Part shown: positions 19,123-30,598 of the stretch, in pieces
Layout of the letters: each line of letters starts with the position of its first letter
How positions within the stretch are numbered: the first letter of the stretch is position 1
Source of the DNA: Phylloscopus collybita
Taxonomy: Eukaryota > Chordata > Aves > Passeriformes > Phylloscopidae
Length of the DNA stretch: 64,000 nt
Reading direction: 5' to 3'
NCBI GenBank assembly: GCA_027886175.1
Contig: JAJNNQ010000019.1
Location: forward strand, 17,999,501-18,063,500
The notes under the pieces: generated by a model
What the model was told of the DNA's origin: nothing
Seen by the model: only the letters and a program-made list of their open reading frames with translations
The model's database searches: none
Position numbers and translations under genes: made by a program

Positions 19123-21894
19123 AACCAGGCAGCCCCAGGGCACAGCAGGATCTGGGGCAGAGCACCAGCACAGAGAGGGGATGAGAGCCCCATCCCATGG
19201 GATTCACCATCCCCTGGATGTTGTGGTCCAGCCATGTCTCAGTGCTTTTCCTCTCATCCCTGATTTAACCCCTTTTCTACGAAACCTTTAGAGGAATGAC
19301 CAAAACCCTCGTGCCTTGCCCCATCCTGTGCTCACAGAGCCTGGGATCTGGTTGTTCCACCTGCTTTGCCCGGGATTTGGGGCATCCCAGCTGGGCAGGA
19401 TGGGGGGGGAAGCAGGATGGGGTCCCAGACAGCTTGAATTTGCACGTGGGTTTAGCTGAGCTAAAAGCGGCTCTGGGAGGAGGCTGGGCCACTTTGGGAG
19501 ATGTAATTATGTCTACAAAAAGCTTATTCTGGTCCCTGCAGGGAGGGGCTGTGTCCAGCTCTGCCTCTCGGGGTGCACTGGGGCCCCGAGCCCGGCCTGG
19601 GGGTGTCCCCTGCCGGCCGGTGCCAGGGCTGGTGCCCCTTCCAGCAGCACGGCCTGCTTCCCATCCTGGATTACCCTCTCCCCACCAGCGGGAGGGGGAA
19701 GAGCTCCCCCAGTGCCAGATGGTGCCGTTTAATTCCTTTTCTGGGTGAGGCTGGAATCTGTTCCTGCCCGTGTGAGCAGGACCCCGGGGGAGCAGCGCAG
19801 CCTGGGAGCCTCCAGCCTTTGGGCAGAGCAACTTCTCCTCTTGGAAACGGGAGCAGAGCGTTCCCCAAAAAGCACCTCCTGAGCTGCACGGGGCACTGTG
19901 AGCCTGCCGACCCCAGCTCCTTCCAGCAGGGCTTGGTGATCCCTTTTCCCTTGCCAGCTTTCCCAGGCTGGGCAGGCTGGGATGGAGGAGCTGAGGAAGA
20001 GGAGGGGGTGAGGAAGGCAGGGAGCTGTCCGGGCAGGCAGCGGTTTCCCAGGTGCTGCTGCCAGATTGCTGCCCGTGGCCTGCACTCAGCTCACAATTAT
20101 CTGGGGTAATGGCAGGGGAGGGTGACCCAGATAGCGCGGGGAGGAGGATAATAAGGAAGATGTAACCGAGGCTTTGGAAAAAGGGAAATGAAGGTGGGGG
20201 GGGGGAACATGAGAGAGGGAGGAGAGAAGCTCCGGGATGTACCCTGGGCTGGGATGCTGATCCAGCACTGCTTGGAGCGTCCCCATGGCCCATGTCATCC
20301 CTGATCCAGGTAATGCACCCCTGGTAAGCGAGAATCTCCTCTCCTGGATCAATGGGCCTGCAGGGTTTGGGGTGGAACAGGGGGCAGGCAGAGGACAGCG
20401 CTGGCAGCTGTGTCCCAAATGGAATTTTCCTTTCCCGCTGAGCTGGGATGAGCGGAGGGGAGGGGGGCTGTGTGCAGCTCTCAGCACTGAGCTGTCCCCA
20501 GGTGTTACAGCCCCGGAGGGCACCTTGGGGACAGCACCTGCAGAGAGGGGCCTGGGGCTGCTGCCCTGGCTGGGCACCTCTCCCCCTCCCAAAGGGCCCA
20601 CGCAGCAGTTCTGGGCACAGCCAGAGCGATATTCCGTGATAAATCTCCCAGCCCTCTGCCATCATCCCTGCTCCACGAAGAGCTGAGGAAGCAGAGGTGT
20701 GAGCCAGCGCTCGTCCATCACACCCAGAGGTGTCCCCACGCTGCTGCCACCTGCTCCGGCCACCTTGGCAACCCGCTGGGGCTGCTTCCCGGCGGGAATT
20801 CCGCCCCTTCCCGTCCCCGGGCTGCAGCTCCTCTCCCTCGGTTTTCCCCCTGGCTCATCCTGAGCCGGGGCAGAGCTCACTGTCCCCTCTCCAAATGTGG
20901 GATTTTGGAGCTGATTTTCTGAGCCCAGGGGCGCAGAGGACCGAGAGCGGGCAGTGCCCGTGCTGCTGGGGATGTGCCAGCAGGGCAGGGCTCTTCCTTG
21001 AACATCAAAGAAATGGGAATGCTGTGGGATGGGGACAGCAGTCCCAACACAGCAGGATGGCCCTGACTTGTCCCTGGCCTTGAAGTGAGGGTGGAGGCTC
21101 CTTGTCCCAACAGGGTGACACAGAGGTGACACATCCACAGCACAAGAGCAAGGCTCCAGCACCTTTGGTTCTCTGAGCTGCAGCCCCAGCGAGGCTCAGG
21201 GTCTCATTCCAGGCTTTTTCCGGGAGCAGAGTCTGCCCTGAGCCTGCGGCGGGCGCAGGAGGAGCGGCCCCGCGGAGAGGAGCTGCAGCCCAGGGGCCGT
21301 GTGCTCCCTCTGGCTGCGGTCAGGGGCTGCTGCTGACCCCCGGCAGGGTTGGGGATGTGTGCTGCTGCGGGAGATCATCGCTCCGGGCACGGCTGGGCAG
21401 GCACCCTGTGGAGCAGCAGCAGCAGCCTTCCCAGCAAGCCTGGCTCATCACTGGGTGGTATTTCAGCGGCAGGAAAGAAAATAAAGCAGCGGAGGGTGGG
21501 ATGAGGATGAGCTGGAGGGGAGCAAGGAGCTGCCCCCCTTCCCTCCCTCCCACACCTCCCCACGGCTTCGGGGGGGCTGGGTGGGCTGGGGTGATGCTGG
21601 TGGGGGCCCAGGCTGGGTTTTGAGGTGCGGGGGGGACACCAGGGGAGGAGGACGCCGTGTTCCGTGACAGGCTCTGAACGTGACTCAACGTCACCTACTT
21701 TCCACCACGACAACTTCTGCTGCTTCATCTTCTCCCTGCAAATCTGAGGCTTGGGGAGCTCCAAACGAGCCTGTGGAGGGGGGTGAAGGGCAGGGCCCGT
21801 CAGGAGGAGGAGGAGGAGATGAGCTTCTTCCCCCTTCCCTCTCCTCTTGAGCTGCCTCCGAGGGCGCGTCCGCCCCGGGGAAGGGAGCACCGAG
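19123..21894. other. long unique stretch, no supported gene
   Basis: The longest non-repeat open frame of the window is here: 462 codons on the minus strand, 19277-20665. It is rich in P, S, G and R. I see no domain, no matching splice signals and no usage bias strong enough to call it a gene. Small AT-rich patches at 19497-19530 and 20085-20180 may be regulatory. Confidence 0.4.
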
Positions 21895-22065
21895 AGCCCT
21901 ACAGAGCCACACTTTTATTAATTGAATATTCAATTTTCAAAATAACCTTGAGGAACTAAATGAAGAGGCTGGGAAGAGATAGCTAATTGTCAGCTGCACC
22001 TGCTCGGCACACAACCACGAAAATGCTGCTTGCAGCTTCCTTCCAGCCCACTCACACGATTTAGA

Positions 22066-22066
<1 letters not shown>
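21895..22066. promoter_or_regulatory. AT-rich island with a 16-bp perfect palindrome
   Basis: AATTGAATATTCAATT at 21920-21935 is a perfect 16-bp palindrome in an AT-rich unique block that also has TAGCTAATTGTCAGCTG (overlapping homeodomain and E-box words). No repeat family recognised. Candidate enhancer by inference. Confidence 0.4.

Positions 22067-22068
<2 letters not shown>

Positions 22069-22111
<43 letters not shown>
22069..22111. repeat. poly-T tract, 43 bases
   Basis: An uninterrupted run of T. It could be the poly-A tail of a minus-strand retrocopy, but I see no recognisable transcript next to it. Confidence 0.97.
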
Positions 22112-22600
22112 CCCTCAAGGCGTTCATGTCAGTGCAGAGGGCACCACAGCCCGGCAGGGCTGGGCACCAGTGTGGGGTGTGAGGGGAAAACGGGGCTGGG
22201 AAAGCTGGCAAGTGGCTCCTCTGCCTCGGGGGGATTTTGTTGGGTTTTTTTTTGTAGGGCTGGGAGGGCAGGTGGGCTGTGCAGGGGGCAGGCAGGGATG
22301 TGGGGGGGCTGCATCTCGGGGTGTCACGTCACCAGTGCCCCCAGACTGAGCTGGGTAAGCATGGGATGCAATGGCTGGAGGGGCTGGCAGGGATTGGGGA
22401 CAACCCAGCAGGTCCCCAGAGTCACCAGGACCCTGCTCCATGACTCCCCACAGTGCTGGTGCAGGTTTCTCCCTCCTTCCTTTGGGCAACCTCCCCACCA
22501 GAGCCATGTCCTGAGCCTGCCCTCACTCTGGAGAAGTCCTGGTGTCCCTCTGTGCCAGCTGTGTCCACCCTTGGGACAGCAGGAGCAGCCTGGCTGCTCT
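22112..22600. other. unique sequence, no gene seen
   Basis: G-rich with chance frames only. Confidence 0.5.
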
Positions 22601-22960
22601 TCCTGGGGGTGCTGAGCCCTCCACTCTGGGTGTTCCAGGGCTCCTGAGCCCTTCCAGCCTGGACACCCCAGGGTTTTGAGCCCCCTGCCCCAGCTGGGTG
22701 TCCTGATGCTTCTCACCCCCTGCTGCCCCAGGATATTCCAGGGTTTCTGAGCCAGTCTTTTATTCCAGGTGTTCTGAACCACCCTGCCCATCCTGGCCAT
22801 ACTGGGGGTTCTGAGCCTCAACCAGCCTGGCGATTTGGGGTTCTGACCCTCCCCAGCCTGATGATTTGGGGTTCTGAGCCCTGCCCAGACTGGCCATTTG
22901 GGGTTCTGAGCCCCCCCAGCCTGGTGATTCGGGGTTCTGACCCACCCCCAGCCTGGCTAC
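22601..22960. repeat. degenerate minisatellite around GGGGTTCTGAGCC
   Basis: Imperfect units of about 30 bp carry CCAGCCTGGTGATTTGGGG and GTTCTGAGCC. They are best preserved at 22800-22950 and decay toward 22600. Confidence 0.75.
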
Positions 22961-23189
22961 TCCTGGGCAGAGCCCACCCGAGCCAGGAGCTGCAGGTGCA
23001 GGCAGGAGCCCTGATCCCCCCTGCAGCCACGGCAGCGCTGCCCGGTGCCTGGGGATGGGCAGGGCTCCGCTCCCACCGTCCAGGGACCGGGCAGCACCCT
23101 CCGGGGGTGCTCTGACCCCGGGGGCAGCCGGCCCGGGCCAGACGCTGCCTCTCACCGAGCCCCGTTCTCTCCGACTCGCTGGCTGCCTC

Positions 23190-23440
23190 CACACTTGGCT
23201 GCATTAATAATCAGCCGGCTGATGGGGAAGGATTTACCAGCTGTTTTTCATGACTCCGTTGGCCTCAGATAAATCAGGGAGGGGGGCGCCGCGCGGCGCT
23301 TGCCAGGGGCCTGATGGATGGTGCCGAGCGAGCGGATCGCTCACACGCTGACACTCGCGGCTCTGTCAGGCTGCCGGAGAGCGGCACCGATTGATTAATG
23401 GCCCCAATCAAGCGCGGAGGAATCGCCGGGGTGGTACCCG
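23190..23440. promoter_or_regulatory. candidate element with a 14-bp perfect palindrome
   Basis: ATCAGCCGGCTGAT at 23210-23223 is a perfect palindrome preceded by GCATTAATA. CGATTGATTAATGGCCCC and CAATCAAGC follow at about 23388-23413. A CpG-rich core (about 23284-23360) lies between. Unique sequence; function inferred. Confidence 0.38.
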
Positions 23441-23885
23441 GCCCTCGCCCCCCTCCCCAGCATCACCCCGCCCCGGCTCTGCCCAACGCGGGAGCTGCTG
23501 GAGGGACCCTCTCCCCTTTTCCCCCAGTTTGCCCAGTTTGCCCAGTTTGCCCAGCTTGCCCGGCAGCCGGGCCGGCGTGGGCAGCTCCGGCAGGCGCGGC
23601 TGCAGGATGGAGATTAGCTCTAAAGAGCTGAGCACACACAATATTTCCAAAAGCAATTGCAAGCGAAGCAGGGAGCAGCTGTGGGCTTGAGCAGCCCTGC
23701 CTCCTCCAATAGCGGCAACATCTGGACGCGGCAGCTGTGCCGGCGAGTGAAACCTGTTCGGGGCGAGGGGGAAGGGTGCGGGACCCCATCGCGGGTGCAG
23801 GGAAACCTGCCCGCGGCTCCGGCTCCCTGCGGGCGGCGGAATTCTCCAGAGGCACCATCCCTTCCCTGTGATGCAGGGCAGGCTG
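23441..23885. other. unique sequence with a short (CCAGTTTGCC)n repeat
   Basis: Four copies of a 10-bp repeat at about 23524-23563. A small AT-rich patch lies at 23620-23665. No gene seen. Confidence 0.5.
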
Positions 23886-24283
23886 CGGGGGGAGCCCCTC
23901 GTGTGCCCACCGCCCCGGGAAGGCACCAGCCCCGTTCTCTGGGAGCTGGGGGAGCCCCTCCTGTGCCCACCGCCCCGTTCCCTGGGAGCTGGAGGAGCCC
24001 CTCCTGTGCCCACCGCCCCGTTCCCTGGGAGCTGGGGGAGCCCCTCCTGTGCCCACCGCCCCGTTCCCTGGGAGCTGGGGGAGCCCCTCCTGCTCCCACC
24101 GCCCCGTTCCCTGGGAGCTGGGGGAGCCCCTCCTGCTCCCACCGCCCCATTCCCTGAGAGCTGGGGGAGCCCCTCCTGCTCCCACCGGCCCGGGAAGGCA
24201 CCAGCCCCGTTCCCTGGGAGCTGGGGGAGCCCCTCCTGCTCCCATCACCCCAGGAAGGCACCAGCCCGGTCCCCTGGGAGCCG
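23886..24283. repeat. 43-bp GC-rich minisatellite
   Basis: About eight units of roughly 43 bp carrying GGGAGCTGGGGGAGCCCCTC and CCCACCGCCCCGTTCCCT. Two units at the edges have a longer insert (GGGAAGGCACCAGC). The GGGGGAGCCCC core is nearly self-complementary. Confidence 0.95.
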
Positions 24284-25443
24284 CTGCCCTGGGGAGCAGC
24301 GCTCCCTGCTCAGGCTCCTTTGTGCTCCCTGCGGGTCAGGACCCCTCCGTGGGGTGGGTGCTGGGGAGGGTGGGTCCCCCAGGAGGGGCTGGGAGGGGTC
24401 TCAGTGGAGCGCTCCCACCCTCTGGGCAGCGTTCCTGGGGCTGGAGGATGGTTTTAAAGGAGAACTTTCCGGTGAGCCCAGCCCGGGGTGGGGATGTTGT
24501 AGCTCAGGGGATGCAGTCGGACACCAGGGGCTGCTGTGAACCCCCCCGGCAGCGAGGAGAGCCCCAAAAGCAGGGACCCCAACACAGCAGACCGTGGTAC
24601 TGTTGGTGGGAGTGCTGGAATGTGAGCGATGGGCGGCCGGTGCCACCTCCCAGCCCCGCCTGGGGACTCGGCTGGCACACGGGGTGCCTGCCCTGTCCCT
24701 CTGCCCTGCTCTGGGGCATTGGGGGGCACTCCACGCCCCCACTGAGCCCCGCTGCCCTCCTGGGGACAGTCCTTGGGCTCCCGGTGCCAGGGAACAGGGT
24801 GGCACCGGGGAGAGGCTGCAGCAGGAGCCCCCTGGGAGCCAAAGCAGCTGAATTATTCCATCGAATCTGGGGGCAGGAGCAGCTCCGTGCCCGCTGTGCC
24901 CCCCAACACCTGCTGGGCGCTGTGGGATGGGATGTGTGGGTGCAAGGGGCAGCAGAGGAGCTGCAGGGGGGCCTTTTCCCCGGCCACCCCCAAGGGGACA
25001 GCTTCAAGCAGGGGTCCCGTGCCCAGCTGTGGGCACCCCCTGGGGCTGGGGACACGGGCTGCAGCCCCTCGGTGTTCCCAGCTGCGGACAGGCAGTGCCA
25101 TCCCCGCACATCCGGGCTGGTGGCAGTGCCCAGGGGACAGCAGCCAGCTGTGCTGCTCGGGTGATGAGGCTCCTGCCAGGGCTTTGATCCCAACCCCTGC
25201 TCCGGGCGGGTGTGTCGGGCTCTGCTCGCTGCTGCCTCGTGGTTCTGCGCAGGGCTGGTGAAATATTCACAGCCCACTCCCCTTTGAAGTGCGCTGTGCT
25301 CGCAGCTCCCTCCCCGCAGCTCCTCGGGGCGCTGGGCTGGGTCCCGCTGGGCTGATCCCATGGGATGAGCCATGGCACATCTCACCGAGCCCACTGGCCC
25401 CGCTCCTGCCCTCCCGTGCTGCTCAGGGGGGGCAAAAGGAGCT
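24284..25443. other. unique GC-rich sequence, no supported gene
   Basis: Long chance frames on both strands. AAATATTCACAGCCC at about 25261 is a small AT patch. Confidence 0.45.
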
Positions 25444-25901
25444 GAACTGGGCCGGGCTGGGCTGGGCTGGGCTGGGCCGGGCCGGGCTGGGCTGGACTGG
25501 GCTGGGCTGGGCTGGACTGGACTGGGCTGGGCTGGGCTGGACAGGGCTGGACTGGACTGGGCTGAACTGGACTGGACTGGACTGGACTGGGCTGGGCTGG
25601 ACTGGACTGGACTGGACTGGGCTGGACTGGACTGGGCTGGACTGGACTGGACTGGACTGGGCTGGGCTGGACTGGACTGGACTGGACTGGGCTGGGCTGG
25701 ACTGGGCTGGACTGGACTGGGCTGGGCTGGACTGGACTGGACTGGACTGGGCTGGACTGGGCTGGACTGGACTGGACTGGACTGGCCTGGGCTGGGCTGG
25801 GCTGGGCTGAGCTGTGCTGTGCTGGGCTGGGCTGGACTGGACTGGACTGGACTGGACTGGACTGGGCTGGGCTGGACTGGGCTGGGCTGGACTGGGCTGG
25901 C
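25444..25901. repeat. (CTGGG/CTGGA)n pentanucleotide array
   Basis: About 90 pentamers, GCTGG or ACTGG, in irregular alternation. Homogenised stretches make 10- to 25-bp higher-order units. Open frames on both strands result from the period, not coding. Confidence 0.98.
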
Positions 25902-26532
25902 AGCGCCTGCTCGTGCTGCCTGAGCACAGACCCTGCACCCGGGCCTGGGGCAGCCCCTGGCACCCAGGGAGGTGGCAGGCAGGGGACAGGGATGGGGGGG
26001 ATCTCAGGGCTGTCACCTGAAGGGCCTGGCGAGGCGGGGGGCGTGGGCAGAGGATTGGGGCGAGAGGGGTGGGAAGGAGGAACATGTGGGAACGGAACTG
26101 TGGATGTTTCCCCAACCTGCAGCTGAGCCACGCTGCCTGGAGACAATGTCCCCAGCAGAGATGGGACACCAACAGCCCCGAGCTGGCACTGGGATCAGCT
26201 CTGCACCTTCTGGAAGCCCCTGGCTGGGCAGGACGGGGATGGAGGTGACCCAGCTGTCCCTCACCCTGCTGAGCACCCACCCCTCGGTGTGCGGCGGTCC
26301 GGAGGGTGACACCGGACATGTCACCCCCCCTCCCGGTGCCACTGCCCCCAAAGGACGGCGGCGGCTCGGCCGGGCTGCCGGGGGAGCCGTTCCCCGGTAA
26401 TTGCGGAGCGTTGGCCGCGCTGCCGCTTTGCCATGGCAACGCCCGCCCGGCGCGCCGGCAGCATCGCAGCGCGGATTGTTCCGAAAGGTCAGAGCCCAGG
26501 GGCGGGGGGCTCGGCACCCTCCGGGGGTATCG
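25902..26532. other. unique sequence, no gene seen
   Basis: CpG-rich near 26350-26500. Nothing recognised. Confidence 0.5.
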
Positions 26533-26970
26533 GGGGGAGAGGGAGGGGAAAGGGAAAGGGAAAGGGAAAGGGGAAAGGGAAAGGGAAAGGGAAAGGGAAA
26601 GGGAAAGGGAAAGGGAAAGGGAAAGGGAAAGGGAAAGGGAAAGGGAAAGGGAAAGGGAAAAGGAAAAGAAGGGGAGGGGAGGGAAGGGAAGGGAAGGGAA
26701 GGGAAGGGAAGGGAAGGGAAGGGAAGGGAAGGGAAGGGAAGGGAAGGGAAGGGAAGGGAAGGGAAGGGAAGGGAAGGGAAGGGAAGGGAAGGGAAGGGAA
26801 GGGAAGGGAAGGGAAAGGGAAGGGAAAGGAAGGGAAAGGAAAGGGAAGGGAAAGGGAAGGGAAGGGAAGGGAAGGGAAGGGAAGGGAAGGGAAGGGAAGG
26901 GAAGGGAAGGGAAGGGGAAGGGAAGGGAAAGGGAAAGGGAAAGGGAAAGGGAAAGGGAAAGGGAAAGGAA
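26533..26970. repeat. (GGGAAA)n/(GGGAA)n all-purine array
   Basis: About 435 bp of uninterrupted purine on the + strand. It has a hexamer block GGGAAA (to about 26665), a pentamer block GGGAA (to about 26928) and a second hexamer block to the end. The regular G triplets spaced 2-3 bases apart fit the G-quadruplex pattern throughout. Confidence 0.98.
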
Positions 26971-27968
26971 GCACAGCCCCTACTCGGGAATCAGCGCCGC
27001 CAGGGGATGGTGCGGGCCCGGGGATCAGCCCTCCGCGCTGGCTGATGTTGTATGTATGTCCCGATAATTGACTGGACACAAGCCCAATTAAATAGTGTTG
27101 GGATTTATTGTACAGCTGAGGCCGGCTGAGTTGCTGTAGGGAAAGGACACGGCTCTGTGGGGCACCCCGGGGTGCGGGGCAGCCTGTGGGACCACGGGGT
27201 GCCCCGGGCAGCAGCAGCCCCAGCCCCCCCGCTCCTGCTTTGCCGGGAATTAAAGGTGCCCCGAAGCAGCACTGTCCGGATGGGTGGCAGCGCCACCTTT
27301 CCCCAGGGACAAAGTGACTCCCTCCTGTGCCAGCAGAGCCAGGGGTGGAGCAGCATTCCTGCGCCCACTCCTGTCCCAAGCTCGGGAGGGATACCCCCCC
27401 ATCCCAAACTGAGGTGCCGCCGGGTTTTGGGAGCTCTGCTGGCTCTGGATCAGGTGGCCCAGCTGCGATCCTGCCAGCCCAGCACAAGCTGCAGGTGTTT
27501 GGGTGCCCACCCGAACGGAGAAGGAGCCAAGGTCCCCTCACATCCCCTTTCCCAGGAGCCCCTCCGTGCCCCCCACAGCCTCGCCAGCGCCCCGGGGAGC
27601 CATCGGGGTTAAATATTCAGGAGCACTCGCTGTGCGCATTTTGTAAAGATCAAGCGGCTCCCAGGCCCGGCAATTCCCTTCCCCTGCTGCCGGGGATGCG
27701 CCTTAATGAGTTTGCAGAATGATACATTTTTAAAGTCATTATTTCCGGCCGTGTTCAAAGTCCCAGCATTTCCTCTGCTCCAGTTGCTCCGGCGGCCGCC
27801 CCGCTGCGCCCCTCCCCGGGGAGCCCGCCCCGCCCGGGGGTCGGCGAAGGGGGCACCCCGCGGGCGGGGGGCACTTGGGAGGGGCTGTGGGGCAAGGAGG
27901 GGACCCCTGGGGACCCCCAACCCATCTCCTCCCTGTGCTGCCGCAGGGCTGACTCGGCTGGGGGTGCC
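26971..27968. other. unique sequence with two AT-rich patches
   Basis: AT-rich patches at 27040-27115 (CCGATAATTGACTGG, CAATTAAATAGTG) and 27605-27760 (TTAAATATTCAGG, CTTAATGAGTTTGCAG, TTTTTAAAGTCATTATTTCC) look like regulatory islands. The remainder is GC-rich. No gene supported. Confidence 0.42.
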
Positions 27969-28633
27969 TGGGGACATGGAATCCCTGTCCTGATTGGGGA
28001 CATGGGACAGTGATCCCTGTCCTGACTGGGGACATGGGACAGTGATCCCTGTCCTGACTGGGGACATGGGACAGTGATCCCTGTCCTGACTGGGGACATG
28101 GGACACGGATCCTTGTCCTGACTGGGGACACAGATCCCTGTCCTGACTGGGGACATGGGACACGGATCCCTGTCCTGACTGGGGACACAGATCCCTGTCC
28201 TGTGTGGGGACATGGGACACAGGACACGGATCCCTGCCCTGCCTGGGGACATGGGACATGGATCCCTGCCCTGCCTCATGACAGTGGGAATATCGATCCC
28301 TGTTCCTCCTGGGGGCACGGTGGCAGTGATCCCTGTCCTGCCTGGGAGCGGGGGGGGTGTGGGGATATTGATCCCTGCCTTGCCTGGGGCCATGGGAACA
28401 ATGATCCCTGTCCCTCCTGGGGACATGGGACATGGATCCCTGCCCTGCCCGGGGACACAGGACACGGACCCCTGTCCTGCCTGGGGACACGGACCCCTGC
28501 CTTGCCTGGGGACATCAGTCCTATCACTGCCTGGGGACACAGGGATGCTGATCCCTGCCCTGCCTGGGGTCACTGATCCTGTCACTGTCTGAGGACACAG
28601 GGACACGGATCCCTGCCCTGCCTGGGGCCATGG
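27969..28633. repeat. about 32-bp minisatellite with GATCCCTGTCCTG
   Basis: About 20 units combining GATCCCTGTCCTGACTGGGG and ACATGGGACAC. Units are nearly identical at 27990-28140 and diverge to the right, where lengths vary from 27 to about 45 bp. Confidence 0.95.
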
Positions 28634-29555
28634 GAAGGTGCCGATCCCTTCCTTGCTGCAGGGGCAGCGCAGGCAGTGCAGCACAGCTCCCTTGGCAGGC
28701 TGCACAGGCAGGTGCAGGGCTAGGGGCCCAGCACTCCCCCAGAGCCCCCCAGCAGCAGCCCCCCCGCTAATTGTGGGTCTGCCTGCACTTAATCACAGCC
28801 TTGGGAGCAGCCGGAGGGAGCAGCAGCTGGGGAGTGCCATGGAAACCACCCCAAAGCTGCGCCCAGCCTGGGCAAGGGGCTCTGGCACCCTGCAGCTGCT
28901 GCCTGCATCCCTTCCCTCCACCCCACCATCCCGCTCCCAGCCCCTCTGCAGCGTTCCCTCTCTCCCCCTGCCCACCCTCTGCTTCCTGCTTTTGGGGACA
29001 CGCAGGGATTTTCTCAGGTTTGACCAGACATTTCAGCTCGGAGAGGGCTGAAATCCGAGACACCGAGGCTTTGGTGCAGCAGCAGGGGATGGGATTGGGC
29101 ACAGGAATGTGGGGACTGGGGATGCCACCACCCCTGGTGCCCCGATGTGCTGCTCTCCTGCCTCACCTGCACCTGTCCCAAACATGTCCCAAATCCTCCC
29201 AAATCACCCACCCAGACGCTGCCAGCTGCCCCCTGGCCGTGAGCTCTGTGCTGGCAGGGTCTGCCTGTCGGCTTCAGGACAGGGAGGATTCCAGGGCACC
29301 CGCGGTGCCAGCCTGGCTGTGGGGGACCCCTGCCTCCTGCAGGGTCACCTCTGTGCTGTGGGACACAACGTGCCTGGGGCAGTTATCCCAATCCTCATCC
29401 ACGCCCCAGGAACCCCACGGGGATGGAGTGCTGGGAGTGGGGACCAGGAGCCTGCCCGGAGCTGCAGGGAGGGCAGGGGAGCCCAGGGATCGCCACTTCT
29501 CCCTCCCCACTGCCCGCCTGTGGCCACTGAAAAGGTTCTGGAACAAACCAGGGTG
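28634..29555. other. unique sequence, no gene seen
   Basis: GC-rich with chance open frames. No element recognised. Confidence 0.48.
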
Positions 29556-29615
29556 TGCTTTTAGGGACATTCCTCAGCTTTAGGGACATTCCTCAGCTTT
29601 AGGGACATTTCCCAG
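29556..29615. repeat. 19-bp repeat, three copies
   Basis: TTTAGGGACATTCCTCAGC is repeated three times, the last copy diverged. Confidence 0.92.
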
Positions 29616-29891
29616 CTTCTCCAAGGCCTTAGAAGCTGCTGGATCCATAATCTTCCCCACAGGGAATCAGGCAGCTTTGGAAGAGGTTACTTTGGATGTC
29701 TTTGTAGGCAGCTCACCCAGCCCGGGGAGGGGACCTGGGGGCTTCCTTGTCACCTCTGCAAGCCCCACACGTGGCCCTCAAGGTGGGAGCGTGAGAATCA
29801 GCTGGGAGGTGCCACCAAACTCAGAGCCCCTTGGGCAGCCTGGTCCCACGGGCTGTGTCTGGTGGTGTCACCTGGGGGACACCAGGGTGGC

Positions 29892-30230
29892 TGTTCTCTG
29901 GGTTTTTGCTGTTCTCCTCTGTCTCTTTAAGAAGTTTTTCCAAAGTTCTATTTTAGCCTTCTGTGTTTACCTTTTGCAATGGAGTCAGACACCATTTTAC
30001 ATCAACAACTTTCTTGTTGTTGTAGCTGTTTAACCATTTTACATTCTTCTCATAAGGAGGAGACTGTTGATGGACTGTTTGACCAGTGTGGTTGGAGAGG
30101 ACAATTTCCATTCTCCAATCCATGGTCACTGTTGGAATTCTATAAATGTCGAGGTCTGTGAATAAACTGCCCCTTTTTGCCTTGGACACCTCAGCCTGTG
30201 AGTGTCGTTCTTCTGTGTCATATCGTGACA
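29892..30230 (+). mobile_element. LTR, family delta, left member of a pair
   Basis: 339 bp from TGTTCTCTGG to CGTGACA. A TATAAAT box at 30141 and AATAAA at 30161 are only 20 bp apart. Strong similarity to 30256-30598 and to 45657-45940. No TSD of its own: the right flank is the 25-bp spacer between the two LTRs. Confidence 0.88.
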
Positions 30231-30255
30231 GGTTCCAGCAGCTTGGCAGAGCCTG

Positions 30256-30598
30256 TGTTATCCGGGTTTTTGCTGTTCTCTTCTGTCTCTTTAAGTTTTT
30301 CTAAAGTTCTATTTCAGCCTTCTGTATTTACCTTTTGCAATGGAGTCAGACACCATTTTACATCAACAACTTTCTTATTATTGTAACCGTATAACCATTT
30401 TATATTCTTCTCATAAGGAGGAGGCTGTTGATGGGCTGTTGGGTTGCCCAGTGTGGTTGGAGAGGACAATTTCCATCCTCCAATCCGTGGTCACTGCTGG
30501 AATTCAATAAATGTTGAAGTTGTAAATAAATAAACTGCCTCTTCTCTGCCTTGGACATCCCAGCCTGTGGGTGTCATTTCTTTGTGCCGTGTGCGACA
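30256..30598 (+). mobile_element. LTR, family delta, right member of a pair
   Basis: 343 bp from TGTTATCCGG to GCGACA, in the same orientation as the left member and separated by 25 bp. GGTGGC before the left LTR (29886-29891) and GGTGAC after this one (30599-30604) match at 5 of 6. So the pair shares one TSD and behaves as one insertion that has lost nearly all its internal region. Confidence 0.88.

Noticed and set aside
22069..22111. Poly-T as the tail of a minus-strand processed pseudogene (also 38741-38783)
   Set aside because: The sequence on the right of each tract gives no recognisable protein or transcript and I found no TSD.
24049..25164. 371-codon plus-strand frame
   Set aside because: Its first part is the 43-bp minisatellite and the rest is low-complexity text typical of GC-rich DNA; overlapping frames on the other strand are equally long.
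26533..26970. Lys/Gly-rich coding frame (KGKGKG, GREGKGRE)
   Set aside because: It follows directly from GGGAAA and GGGAA periodicity; frames on both strands are equally open.
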